A stretch of 64,000 bases of DNA from Clostridium sp. D43t1_170807_H7 (GTDB lineage Bacteria; Bacillota; Clostridia; Clostridiales; Clostridiaceae), in assembly GCF_015555905.1 (NCBI RefSeq), contig NZ_JADNLK010000015.1, positions 1-64,000 on the forward strand, written 5' to 3'. This document shows, piece after piece, positions 35,189 to 44,057 of the stretch (positions are counted from its first letter, which is position 1; each line of letters opens with the position of its first letter). Below the pieces are notes generated by a model. It had not been told where the DNA came from, ran no database searches, and saw only the letters and a list, made by a program, of their open reading frames with translations. Both the position numbers and the translations under genes were made by a program.

Positions 35189-36319
35189 CTATCCCCTTAT
35201 TGCACTATAAGCTTCAAAATAACTTTCTACAAACTCTTCATTCTCTAAAGCTCTTTTATAACTTTCAGGATAGCTATTTTTCATATCCTTCATAATCCCT
35301 ACCATTAAATCTACAGGATATTTCTTTAAAAATTCAATAAATCTATTTATGTGATATACATCTTCCTCATTACTATTTTTTATGTTTTCTTCTAAACTCT
35401 TTAAAATATTCATTGCACTTAAATAAAGTCTAGTATGACTTTCACTTTTAACCTTTTCTATAACTTCTTCACTTAAAGTATCACCTACGAAAACTTCCTC
35501 AAAAGATATTAAAGGACTATGTTCTGATTCAACAAAATTTATAAATTCCTCTGCTATAACCTTTCCAACATTACCTTTTATAACATTTAAAAATACTGCC
35601 CTAGGTATAGAATCTTTCTTCTCTTTATAAGCTTTAAATGCTTTAGATACTCTTTCATAACTTCTTGGTGTTGCTCTTACATCATCTTCATTTATCTTAT
35701 GTAAATATTCTGGGAAAACTCCAATAAACTCTATTACTTTTTGCTCAATTTCAGCTTCCATTGCCCACTTTAACCAAGCTTTATAATCACTTTCCATGTT
35801 AAGCCATACAAATCTATTTTCTTGAGCTGCATCCATATCAACTACTTGATAGTCAAAATCTGAACCATATTTACTTGATGGATTCATTGCTGCTAATATA
35901 TTTACATCATCATGTAATTTGTATCCATTAATTTCTCTATTTAATATTAAATTCATAAGTTCTTGCTGTACTGTATGCTCACAACGATTTATTTCATCTA
36001 TAAATAAAAGAACTTTTTTCCCTTTTGCTATTTCTTCATCAATTTCCCTAAGCTTTGTATGAACAGCATATATTGTTGTTTTCTTTTCAACTTTATTTCC
36101 ATAAGAGTCTATAGATATATACGATTCTACTGTAGGTAATCCACCTATTTCTCCTTCTTTAAGAAGATTTCCATCAATAACTATTAAACTCCAATTATTT
36201 TCCTTAGCTAATCTATTTGCTAAAGCTGTCTTTCCAATTCCACTTTCACCAACTACTAAAGGAACTTCCTCAGTTGCTAATACTAATTCCACACTTCTTA
36301 ATGTATCTATAAAATTCAT
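35189..36319 (-). CDS. MoxR-like AAA+ ATPase
   Basis: 376 residues. Walker A GESGIGKTAL near residue 24, Walker B VLLFIDEINR near 105, sensor 1 ILAAMNPSS near 143, and an arginine-rich sensor-2 region ATPRSYERVSKAF near 218. It belongs to the MoxR/dynein-related branch that pairs with vWA proteins. Middle gene of a three-gene operon with gaps of 12 and 3 bases. Regulated perhaps from the palindrome at 37188. Confidence 0.9.
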   Translation of the reverse strand: MNFIDTLRSVELVLATEEVPLVVGESGIGKTALANRLAKENNWSLIVIDGNLLKEGEIGGLPTVESYISIDSYGNKVEKKTTIYAVHTKLREIDEEIAKGKKVLLFIDEINRCEHTVQQELMNLILNREINGYKLHDDVNILAAMNPSSKYGSDFDYQVVDMDAAQENRFVWLNMESDYKAWLKWAMEAEIEQKVIEFIGVFPEYLHKINEDDVRATPRSYERVSKAFKAYKEKKDSIPRAVFLNVIKGNVGKVIAEEFINFVESEHSPLISFEEVFVGDTLSEEVIEKVKSESHTRLYLSAMNILKSLEENIKNSNEEDVYHINRFIEFLKKYPVDLMVGIMKDMKNSYPESYKRALENEEFVESYFEAYSAIRG

Positions 36320-36331
36320 TTTAACTTCTCC

Positions 36332-37147
36332 TTACATTATCTTTAGTTTTTCATCTACAGCAATTCTTTTTGCTTTTTTACTTCCATATTTATAAATAAA
36401 CATAATCTTATCAATAGCTATAACATCACTTTCTTTATCAATAACACTACAGTTTAAAAAATCTCTCACATACTTTTCTTCTACATCATCTTTTGATAAT
36501 ACTTCTCTTAATATCTCTTTTAGTTCATCTTGAGATATTTCTTTTAACATATCTTTACTAATATATCTAATTACTAAAATATTAGCCTTTAAAAAGCTTA
36601 ATAACTTATCTTTATTTAAATTATTAATAAATTTTACTGCTGCTTCATTATTCTTAATGGCTGCAACTTCTGCTTTATAACATGGTGAATTAATATATCT
36701 TAATGCATCATAACTTATATTTACAGCTGCTTCCTGAACACTTTCATAGGGCTCTTTAATATATTTAATTGAATCGTAATCTTTTCTTACAGCTAGTAAT
36801 TGTAATTCTTCATTAGGGTTTTTTGCATATCTAATAGCCCATCCCCTTTGCTCTATAGCTAATTTAATTACATAATTACTAGGATTTTTAATATAATTTA
36901 AATTACTCCACCCATTCTTTATAGCTTCTATCATCATTTCCTCTGTAGGATTATCTATAAACTCAATAGCTCTAGGATTACTTTTCATAGCTATCTCTTG
37001 CATTTCTATAGTTGGATTTTTTATATATCTTAATAAAAGTCCATCTTTTTCTATAGCTATTTTTTTCATTTCCTCTGTAGGATTACTTATATTTTTTATA
37101 ATAATTGGATTTATCTTTATCATTTCAATTACTTTTACTTCATCCAT
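36332..37147 (-). CDS. repeat protein with DUF4116-like units
   Basis: 271 residues built of about seven ~24-residue units of the form A-I-K-x-n-(G)-x-x-I-x-Y-I-K-N-P-T-E-E-M, for example LLLRYIKNPTIEMQEIAMKS and AIEFIDNPTEEMMIEAI. These helical repeats resemble DUF4116 and suggest a binding surface. First gene of the MoxR/vWA operon, so it is probably the target-recognition partner. Confidence 0.75.
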   Translation of the reverse strand: MDEVKVIEMIKINPIIIKNISNPTEEMKKIAIEKDGLLLRYIKNPTIEMQEIAMKSNPRAIEFIDNPTEEMMIEAIKNGWSNLNYIKNPSNYVIKLAIEQRGWAIRYAKNPNEELQLLAVRKDYDSIKYIKEPYESVQEAAVNISYDALRYINSPCYKAEVAAIKNNEAAVKFINNLNKDKLLSFLKANILVIRYISKDMLKEISQDELKEILREVLSKDDVEEKYVRDFLNCSVIDKESDVIAIDKIMFIYKYGSKKAKRIAVDEKLKIM

Positions 37148-37187
37148 AAAACTACCTCTATCTCTATTATTAATTTCTATTTTTATT

Positions 37188-37202
37188 TAATAATAATTAT
37201 TA
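37188..37202. promoter_or_regulatory. 7-1-7 palindrome ahead of the MoxR operon
   Basis: TAATAATAATTATTA, with the same half-sites as the box ahead of yaaA (43998-44012). The form resembles Fur/PerR boxes. In such AT-rich DNA chance is possible. Confidence 0.4.
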
Positions 37203-37325
37203 TCTATATTCATTATAATACTTTTTCATTTATTTTAAAGTAGATAAATATAGTAGGATTTATTATTTTTTCAAATTATATTTGTATTTAATTAATATTC
37301 TCTAGTTTATTCTTTATTCTATATA

Positions 37326-37370
37326 AAAACTCTCCATATATTGAAACTTAATCAATATATGGAGAGTTTT
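37326..37370 (-). terminator. terminator of the AIM24 gene
   Basis: AAAACTCTCCATATATTGA and its complement flank a short loop, T-runs on both sides. Confidence 0.9.
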
Positions 37371-37393
37371 ATTATTCATCCTTATAAAATTTT

Positions 37394-38236
37394 CTATTTA
37401 CTATTACTTGTATTCATATTCATAGCTGTTGTACTACTAATTCCATATGCTCTAGATCTATTTATAACATCATAAATTTTAATTGTTGGTGCAAGCCATA
37501 CAGTTCCAGTACCACGATATACATTAACAAGACCTTCTCCACTTACAGCTGATCCAATTAATGACTTAGCTGATCTCTCTACTGTGAAACTAATATTTCC
37601 ACTTCTTAATATAGCAAAATTTCCATCTACTTTTAAAGTTTCATTATCTAAATGTATTTCATCTATTTCGCATACAGGAACTCTACTTTCTAATACTACT
37701 ATTCCCTTACCTTTTAAAGACAATTGGAATATACCCTCGCCTCCAGCTAAAGCTGATGATATATTTTTTTGAATTATAGGCTTAACTTGAATGCTTCCTT
37801 GTGCACAGTAAAACATTCCTTTATCTACTATAATCTCACCATCAATTTTTAAAACTAAAAAATGATTAAAAGAAGGTTCTAGAACTATCATTCCTGTTCC
37901 TTTATATTCCGGTTGGGATACAGATTCACCTGTTACAGCTGATGAAAACATCTTTCCTATTAAGTTGCCTGCTGTTACTCCAGAAACCATTTCTAAATTT
38001 CCTTTAAAGTAACTCATTGCACCTGGCTCTAATCTTACTTTATCATTATTTAAATATATAGCAACTTGTCTTGCTTTTATATTTTGTTGCTCCATAAAAT
38101 ACATATCCATTGCAGCTGATGTATCAGTAGAGCCTTGTAGTTTGTTATATTCTAATATTTCTACTTTCACACCTTCATATTCAGTTGTATCAATAACACT
38201 TACATTCTTTCTTGTTCCTATAGCACTAATCCCCAT
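37394..38236 (-). CDS. AIM24 family protein
   Basis: 280 residues, all-beta, Gly-rich with repeated strands (GTGMIVLEPSFNHFLVL, GKGIVVLESRVPVCEI, GTGTVWLAP), the double-psi-like TRAP/AIM24 fold. The mitochondrial namesake supports inner-membrane organisation; bacterial roles are unknown. AGGAAG lies eight bases ahead of the ATG at 38236; the GTG at 38245 is closer to the site and less likely. Single gene. Confidence 0.85.
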   Translation of the reverse strand: MGISAIGTRKNVSVIDTTEYEGVKVEILEYNKLQGSTDTSAAMDMYFMEQQNIKARQVAIYLNNDKVRLEPGAMSYFKGNLEMVSGVTAGNLIGKMFSSAVTGESVSQPEYKGTGMIVLEPSFNHFLVLKIDGEIIVDKGMFYCAQGSIQVKPIIQKNISSALAGGEGIFQLSLKGKGIVVLESRVPVCEIDEIHLDNETLKVDGNFAILRSGNISFTVERSAKSLIGSAVSGEGLVNVYRGTGTVWLAPTIKIYDVINRSRAYGISSTTAMNMNTSNSK

Positions 38237-38420
38237 ATCTATCACTTCCTAATTAAAATTCTCAATTATTATTATATCAAAACTATTTATTTTAAAATAT
38301 TGTAAATATACTAAAATTCCACAAATAATATGAACCATATTATTTATGTTGAGTATATTATAGTATAAAATAAATTCAACAGAATATGAATTAAGTTTTT
38401 ATATTCTACAGAGGAAAATT

Positions 38421-38615
38421 ATGGAAAAATGTTGTAATAATCGCAACAGAAATTGTTGTAGAAATAATTGTGGTAATTTTAATAACTGCGGATTTGGTAA
38501 TTGTGGATTTGGCAACTGCGGATTTGGCAACTGTGGATTCAACAACTGTAGATGTGGTAACAGCAGATTTAATAATAACTCATTGATTTGGCCATTACTA
38601 TTTTTATTTTTATAA
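38421..38615 (+). CDS. Cys/Asn/Gly-rich small protein with NCGFG repeats
   Basis: 64 residues: MEKCCNNRNRNCCRNNCG, then four to five tandem copies of N-C-G-F-(G/N), then a hydrophobic end (LIWPLLFLFL). GAGGAAAATT precedes the ATG. Composition resembles small clostridial spore-coat or spore-associated peptides; this is inference. No neighbouring sporulation gene is present. Confidence 0.65.
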   Translation: MEKCCNNRNRNCCRNNCGNFNNCGFGNCGFGNCGFGNCGFNNCRCGNSRFNNNSLIWPLLFLFL

Positions 38616-38698
38616 GTGCACTAAGCTATTATTAATTTTAACATTATTATTGTTATGTTGATACTCTATTTTGGTACACTTCCTTTAATATTATAATA

Positions 38699-38737
38699 AC
38701 AAAAGTTAGGATATCATCTCCATCCTAACTTTTGTTT
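38699..38737. terminator. terminator of the M24 peptidase gene
   Basis: AACAAAAGTTAGGAT and ATCCTAACTTTTGTT flank a nine-base loop, with T-run on either strand. Confidence 0.9.
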
Positions 38738-38739
38738 TC

Positions 38740-40341
38740 TTATATTTCTCTAGTTTCTTCTTTTAATAATTTCTTTTCCTCATCATTTAAATATGGACTT
38801 AACTTATCATAAACTTTTTTATGATAATTATTTAACCATGCCTTTTCATCATCACTTAATAACTCTACCTTAACTCCATTTAAATCTATAGGACAATATG
38901 ATATAGTTTCAAATTTATAAAATTCTCCACAATCATTAATTTCATCTTTAACTACTACCATAACATTTTCAGTTCTTATTCCAAATTTCCCTTCTTTGTA
39001 AACACCTGGTTCATTAGTTAACATCATTCCTGGTTCTAATGGAACTATATTTCCATTTTGTCTTATACTTTGTGGTCCTTCATGAACATTTAAGAAAAAT
39101 CCAATTCCATGGCCTGTTCCACACTTATAATCTAAACCTTGCTCCCATAATGGTCCTCTAGCCAGGATATCTAAGTTACAACCTGTAGCTCCCTTTAAAA
39201 ATTTAGCTTTTGCCAAATTAATATGACCTTTTAATACTAAAGTAAAGTCTCTTTTCTCCTCTTCTGTAATATCTCCTAATACAAATGTTCTTGTTATATC
39301 AGTAGTTCCATCTAAATATTGACCACCTGAATCAACTAAAAATAATCCCTGTTTCTTTAATTCATAATCACTTTCAGCAGTAGCACTATAATGCATCATA
39401 GCTGCATGTTCTTTATATCCTGCTATAGTTCCGAAACTATCTCCTTTTGCTAATTCACCTTGACTTCTTAACTCTGATAATTTTTTACTAGCTGATATTT
39501 CAGTAACTTTTTCTTTACCAACATTATCTTTTAAGTATTTTATAAATTTAACCATTGCAACGCCATCTTTAATATGGGCATTTTCAAAGTTAGCTATTTC
39601 AATTTCATTTTTTATAGCCTTTAAATTAGTAGTTACATTTAATTTTTCTGTTATTGTGCAAGATAATAAAGAATAAAGCTTAGCATTAACTTTAGCTGGA
39701 TCTATTAACGTATTTTCCTTAAGCTGTTTTACATGTTCTTCAATTTCATTATAATCATATATAACAACTTCTTGTGCCTTTAAAGCTTCTTCTACTTCAT
39801 CATCAACTTTAGATTTATTAATATAAAGTTTTGCCTCATTTTCTGTTATTATTGCATAACTTAATACTACTGGATTAAATAAAATATCATTTCCTCTAAT
39901 ATTAAAAAGCCATGCTATATCATCTAAAGAAGTTAATAAATAGTTTTGAGCTTCATTTTCCTTCATATATTTTCTAACTTCACTTATTTTTTCTTTTACA
40001 CTTTTTCCACAATATTTTTCATCATGAACAAAAATCTTATCTTCCGGTAAACTTGGTCTATCATTCCATATTTCCTCTAATAAATCCTTGTCCATCTTTA
40101 TTTTGAAACTATTCTTCTTAGCTATCTTTAATAGCTCTTTATATTGATTAGCACTATAACAACTTCCATCAAAACCTAAAGTTTCATTTTCTTTAATATT
40201 CTTTTCTATCCATTGATCAATAGTATCATATCCTGGTGTTGCCATCTTCATTAAATCAATTCCAGTTCCCTGTAATTGCTCTGCCGCCTGTATGAAATAT
40301 CTTCCATCAGTCCATAATTTAGCTTCTTTTTCTCCAATTAA
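38740..40341 (-). CDS. M24 family Xaa-Pro aminopeptidase lacking its first ~70 residues
   Basis: The catalytic pita-bread domain is complete: metal ligands in LVDSGGQYLDGTTDITRTF near the middle, GTGHGIGFFLNVHEGP, EPGVY and GIRTENVMVV. Upstream of the first ATG (40251) the frame stays open for 90 bases and reads EAKLWTDGRYFIQAAEQL, which belongs to the N-terminal creatinase-like domain, then hits a stop at 40342-40344. The usual start of the ~590-residue enzyme is absent. It is cut where the YibE/F gene ends. No good ribosome site is seen; the product, if made, may lack dimer contacts. Confidence 0.82.
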   Translation of the reverse strand, partial: LIGEKEAKLWTDGRYFIQAAEQLQGTGIDLMKMATPGYDTIDQWIEKNIKENETLGFDGSCYSANQYKELLKIAKKNSFKIKMDKDLLEEIWNDRPSLPEDKIFVHDEKYCGKSVKEKISEVRKYMKENEAQNYLLTSLDDIAWLFNIRGNDILFNPVVLSYAIITENEAKLYINKSKVDDEVEEALKAQEVVIYDYNEIEEHVKQLKENTLIDPAKVNAKLYSLLSCTITEKLNVTTNLKAIKNEIEIANFENAHIKDGVAMVKFIKYLKDNVGKEKVTEISASKKLSELRSQGELAKGDSFGTIAGYKEHAAMMHYSATAESDYELKKQGLFLVDSGGQYLDGTTDITRTFVLGDITEEEKRDFTLVLKGHINLAKAKFLKGATGCNLDILARGPLWEQGLDYKCGTGHGIGFFLNVHEGPQSIRQNGNIVPLEPGMMLTNEPGVYKEGKFGIRTENVMVVVKDEINDCGEFYKFETISYCPIDLNGVKVELLSDDEKAWLNNYHKKVYDKLSPYLNDEEKKLLKEETREI

Positions 40342-41147
40342 TTATTATTTTCCCCCTCTAACTTATTACAATAAACTTTTACCTTATTTATAACTTTATT
40401 ATCTCCCTTTAACATATAAGTACCTATAAAAATACTTATTGGAATTATAAGTAGACATCCTATATTAGAAATAGCTAAACTAAATAAATTTTGAAAAAAT
40501 TCTTTTGAATTAATAACACTTTCAAATGTATAGTTATTTTTCATAAATAAAATACTGATCATCATAGTTTCCCCTATTGTGGCAAAGAAAAGTGTGTTAA
40601 CTGTAGTTCCTAATATGTCTCTTCCCACATTAAAACCCATCTTTATTAACTCTTTAATAGTAATCTCACTCTTAACTTCATTAAATTCAAATAATGATGA
40701 GGTTATTGCCATTGCTGTATCCATTATTGCACCTAATAAGCTTATTATAATCATACATATCATTAATTGATTCATATTAATATTTACATTAGGAGATAAG
40801 TAAATACTAATATCCGAACTTAAATCCAATTCACTATATCCACCAAAATTAGATTTATTACCTATAAACATAATCATTAAACTTAATATGAATGTAACAC
40901 AAATAACTGATATAACTGCAGCATAAGTTTTTAAATTATGCCCATTTTGATATATTAATGTTATCTGACAAAAAACTATAACAGCTAAAATAGTTACTAT
41001 TATTGGATTAATTCCTAAAATTATAATATAAAGTCCAATTACTAAAGCAAATATATTACATACAAGTGCAATAAAAGATTTTGCCCCTCTATCTCCCCCT
41101 ATTAGAATCATCAGCACTAATAATACTATCGCCAATATTAGTATCAT
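40338..41147 (-). CDS. YibE/F family membrane protein, second copy
   Basis: 269 residues with seven to eight membrane helices; the family core FIGNKSNFGG...LLGAIMDTAMAIT and MGFNVGRDILGTTVNTLFFA is present. Function unknown. It overlaps the upstream YibE/F gene by 59 bases, so the two are cotranslated, probably a heteromeric pair. Its C-terminus overlaps the truncated M24 frame by four bases. Confidence 0.85.
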   Translation of the reverse strand: MILILAIVLLVLMILIGGDRGAKSFIALVCNIFALVIGLYIIILGINPIIVTILAVIVFCQITLIYQNGHNLKTYAAVISVICVTFILSLMIMFIGNKSNFGGYSELDLSSDISIYLSPNVNINMNQLMICMIIISLLGAIMDTAMAITSSLFEFNEVKSEITIKELIKMGFNVGRDILGTTVNTLFFATIGETMMISILFMKNNYTFESVINSKEFFQNLFSLAISNIGCLLIIPISIFIGTYMLKGDNKVINKVKVYCNKLEGENNN

Positions 41148-42264
41148 CTTTCTTCATTCCTTTCCTAAAAAATAATACCGCAACTAAAGCTGATATAGGT
41201 ACAGCTGCAACTATTCCTATAGATCCAATTAGGAATCTAACTATTTCAAATGAAATATCAAATTGAATCATCCTTACCAAACTATATCCATTTATTATTT
41301 TCAATATAACAATAGCTAAACTTCCTCCTATATAAGAAAACATTAATACATTTATCATAGTTCCCATAATATCATGTCCAATTTCCCTTATAGATTTAAC
41401 TAACTGCTTTATAGTAATAGATTTTGTTGAATTAACAATTTCATTAACAGCAGAATTAATTGTTATACTTACATCCATAACAGCGCCTAAACAACCTATT
41501 ATTACACCTGATAAAAATATATTTTCTATATCATTGGGTCCTGCTATATAGTCCATTAATTCATAATGCAAATCACCAGTAAACTCTATAGTTAACTTAT
41601 ATAACACATATATTAACGAAGTTGTTATTAATGTTGAAATTATTGCACCTATATTTTTCCTTGAAAAACCTCCAAGTAACAATAATGTTACAGTACTAAA
41701 GAATATTATCATTAATAAATTTATTAACATAAAATCTTTTCCTGAAATATATAACCTTATAAAATATATAAATGCAGATATATTAACAATTAATGTAGCT
41801 AGTGTATATACTCCAAAGTTTCCAGCTATAACAACAATAGTAAAGATAAATATTTCTATAAATAAAACTATAAATTTATCTCTTTTTATCCCACTAATGC
41901 TACCTGTAAATTCTCCATTATTCTCTCTTATATTTACAAGCAAATCATCACCTTTTTTATATTTTTCATTTTTAAGCATAGATGATGAGTATGTATTTTT
42001 TAATGTAACGATTTCTCCTTTAAATTCACCATTTTTCACTTTGGCAGTAATAACCTGATTGTAATAATTTTCTACCCTTCCATCAGGTCCTTCTTCAGTT
42101 TTATCAAGAGATTCACTAACCTTTATGACCTTTGCTATAGTTGATTTGTATACACTATAATTATTATTAGTCCATATAAATATAGCTATAGAAGTAACAA
42201 ATAATATTAACAAGCTAAAAACTCTTATTTTATTATTTCTAATATATTTTTTTACTTTTTCCAT
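41089..42264 (-). CDS. YibE/F family membrane protein, first copy
   Basis: 391 residues. A membrane anchor and a ~100-residue extracytoplasmic beta domain (VITAKVKNGEFKGEIVTLKN) precede seven to eight helices with the conserved IIGCLGAVMDVSITIN and REIGHDIMGTMINVLMF. AAGGGAG precedes the ATG. The long overlap with the second YibE/F gene implies a shared complex. Function unknown for the family. Confidence 0.85.
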   Translation of the reverse strand: MEKVKKYIRNNKIRVFSLLILFVTSIAIFIWTNNNYSVYKSTIAKVIKVSESLDKTEEGPDGRVENYYNQVITAKVKNGEFKGEIVTLKNTYSSSMLKNEKYKKGDDLLVNIRENNGEFTGSISGIKRDKFIVLFIEIFIFTIVVIAGNFGVYTLATLIVNISAFIYFIRLYISGKDFMLINLLMIIFFSTVTLLLLGGFSRKNIGAIISTLITTSLIYVLYKLTIEFTGDLHYELMDYIAGPNDIENIFLSGVIIGCLGAVMDVSITINSAVNEIVNSTKSITIKQLVKSIREIGHDIMGTMINVLMFSYIGGSLAIVILKIINGYSLVRMIQFDISFEIVRFLIGSIGIVAAVPISALVAVLFFRKGMKKDDTNIGDSIISADDSNRGR

Positions 42265-42339
42265 AGTAACTCCCTTCTTAATATTAATAGAATAACAACA
42301 ACTTAAAGTTTATATCATTTATAAGTATACATCAAATAT

Positions 42340-42374
42340 AAAAAGGTTGAGAATAATATACTCCCAACCTTTTA
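42340..42374. terminator. hairpin terminator of the yqeY-like gene
   Basis: AAAAGGTTGAG pairs imperfectly with CTCCCAACCTTTT; T-run on either strand. Confidence 0.75.
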
Positions 42375-42389
42375 TAACAATCAATTTTA

Positions 42390-42827
42390 TTAACCTAATA
42401 TTTGTTTTACCATTGGATTAATTTTAGCTCTATCAAACTTACCATTTACCATTGGCATTATTTCTTTCATTATTTTCCCCATATCTTTAGCTGTATAGTT
42501 GCCATTAGTTATGATTTCTTTTAACATAGCATTAACTTCTTCTTCAGTTAATTGCTTTGGTAAGTATGGTGTTAAAACTTCTAATGCAAAGTTTCCTTCT
42601 GCAATTTTTTCTTCATTACTAGCTTGAACTGCATATTCTAAAGCTTCCTTAGTTTGCTTTATGCTTTTTTCTATGATTTTAATAACATTCTCATCTGGAA
42701 TATCTTCTCTGTTATTAACTTCATATGCTTTAATTTCTGAGTTGACTAATCTTAAAACGCTAACTCTCGCCTTATCTCTTGCTTTCATTGCAGCTATTTC
42801 ATCTTTTTTTAATATATCTTTTAACAT
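42390..42827 (-). CDS. GatB/YqeY domain protein
   Basis: 145 residues, the usual size. Typical KDEIAAMKARDKARVSVLRL at the N-terminus, EVLTPYLPKQLTEEEV near 85 and the C-terminal MGKIMKEIMPMVNGKFDRAK. The domain is shared with the tail of GatB, where it contacts tRNA; role of the stand-alone form is unclear. A GTTAGTT/AACTAAC inverted repeat lies close ahead of the ATG and the ribosome site is weak. Confidence 0.88.
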   Translation of the reverse strand: MLKDILKKDEIAAMKARDKARVSVLRLVNSEIKAYEVNNREDIPDENVIKIIEKSIKQTKEALEYAVQASNEEKIAEGNFALEVLTPYLPKQLTEEEVNAMLKEIITNGNYTAKDMGKIMKEIMPMVNGKFDRAKINPMVKQILG

Positions 42828-42938
42828 ATTTATTATAGTTAGTTTCTATAACTAACCTACCCTCGCTTTCGTTTATTATATTTCTAAGTAAATTATACCA
42901 GTTTTATACTTAAAATCAAATTTATCCAAAAGTTATTT

Positions 42939-43853
42939 TTATTTCTTCTTTTTATCTATTTTCCTTTTTACATCCTTTAAATACTTATAAGCTTTATATA
43001 AAGTGGGATTCTTTACTTCCTCTTCTTTCTTATGAACAAATTTTATTAATTCCATAATAGGCTCTATTTTATTAAGAGTATCATTATATCCTTCAATTAT
43101 TCTTACACGCTTTGCATCTGTATCTAAATTTAAGGTTCCCGTTATAGTATTTTCAGCTAAATTTTCTGGTGCTATTATTATAAGTCTTGAATTTGGATAA
43201 AGCGATCTATCAATTTGTGCATCTTTAGATAATAAAATCACAATTATAATGTCACATTTTTCTCCATATACAGGTTGGATTGGAACATTATCAGATATTC
43301 CTCCATCTATATATTTTTCTCCTAAAACCTCAGTACTATCATATATTAAAGGTAATGAAGCTGATGCTAATACAATCTTTTTAGCAGTTTCATCATCATA
43401 ATCATTTATCTTAAAATACTTAGCATTAAAATTAGGTAACTTTGTACATGCTGCATAACATATCTTTTTATTTTTCTTAATTTTATTAAAGTCTAGATAT
43501 TTCTCTACCATCTCTACAGCTCCATCATTACTAATGGCTCCATGCTCTAATTTATCTGTTAAAAATTTCTTTGCTAATTGTAGATTCTTACCTCCTATAT
43601 ATAATCCAATTCCTCTTTTAATCAATTCTGTTTTGCTAATAGGAACTAATTTATCCATTGTTACTTTTTCCCAAAGTTCATCTGCTTTCTTCATTTCATC
43701 CATAGCAAATAATACAGAATTAAAGGCTCCTATAGAGGTTCCAGAAAAAACTGATATGTATTTAGTCAAATTTAATTGCTTTAAAGCTTTCCAAACTCCA
43801 AGTTCGTATGCTCCTTTGCCTCCACCACCAGCTAATACTAATCCTATTTTCAT
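42939..43853 (-). CDS. patatin-like phospholipase
   Basis: 304 residues. Oxyanion loop LAGGGGKGAYELG near residue 7, nucleophile elbow GTSIGAF near 39, and the dyad aspartate in YIDGGISDN near 178. Members hydrolyse acyl lipids (RssA/YchK-like branch); cytosolic with no signal. The Lys-rich C-terminus (KDVKRKIDKKKK) could bind membranes. GGGAGAGG precedes the ATG. Confidence 0.9.
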   Translation of the reverse strand: MKIGLVLAGGGGKGAYELGVWKALKQLNLTKYISVFSGTSIGAFNSVLFAMDEMKKADELWEKVTMDKLVPISKTELIKRGIGLYIGGKNLQLAKKFLTDKLEHGAISNDGAVEMVEKYLDFNKIKKNKKICYAACTKLPNFNAKYFKINDYDDETAKKIVLASASLPLIYDSTEVLGEKYIDGGISDNVPIQPVYGEKCDIIIVILLSKDAQIDRSLYPNSRLIIIAPENLAENTITGTLNLDTDAKRVRIIEGYNDTLNKIEPIMELIKFVHKKEEEVKNPTLYKAYKYLKDVKRKIDKKKK

Positions 43854-43993
43854 AAATTCCTCTCCCTATTTTTCCCATTTTTTTATCATATAAATTATAC
43901 TATAAAATTTAAGCCCATAAAATATTCATGGAATTTTTTCTCATTAATATTTTTATTTAATATTCTTAGAATTAATTCTAAAGTTTTAATTTT

Positions 43994-44016
43994 TATATAA
44001 TAATCATTATTATATA
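43994..44016. promoter_or_regulatory. palindromic operator ahead of yaaA (Fur/PerR-like)
   Basis: An 11-1-11 perfect palindrome centred on 44005 contains TAATAATCATTATTA. A TATACT -10 candidate follows at 44020-44025, so the box would overlap the -35 region. It resembles PerR (TTATAATNATTATAA) and Fur boxes, fitting a peroxide-linked gene. Confidence 0.55.
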
Positions 44017-44057
44017 TGATATACTATTTATAACATTTCATTTAGGAGCTGATTAAT

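Noticed and set aside
38470-38560. Short tandem DNA repeats as a CRISPR array or VNTR
   Set aside because: They are codons for the NCGFG peptide repeats in a frame with ribosome site; no spacers of CRISPR type.
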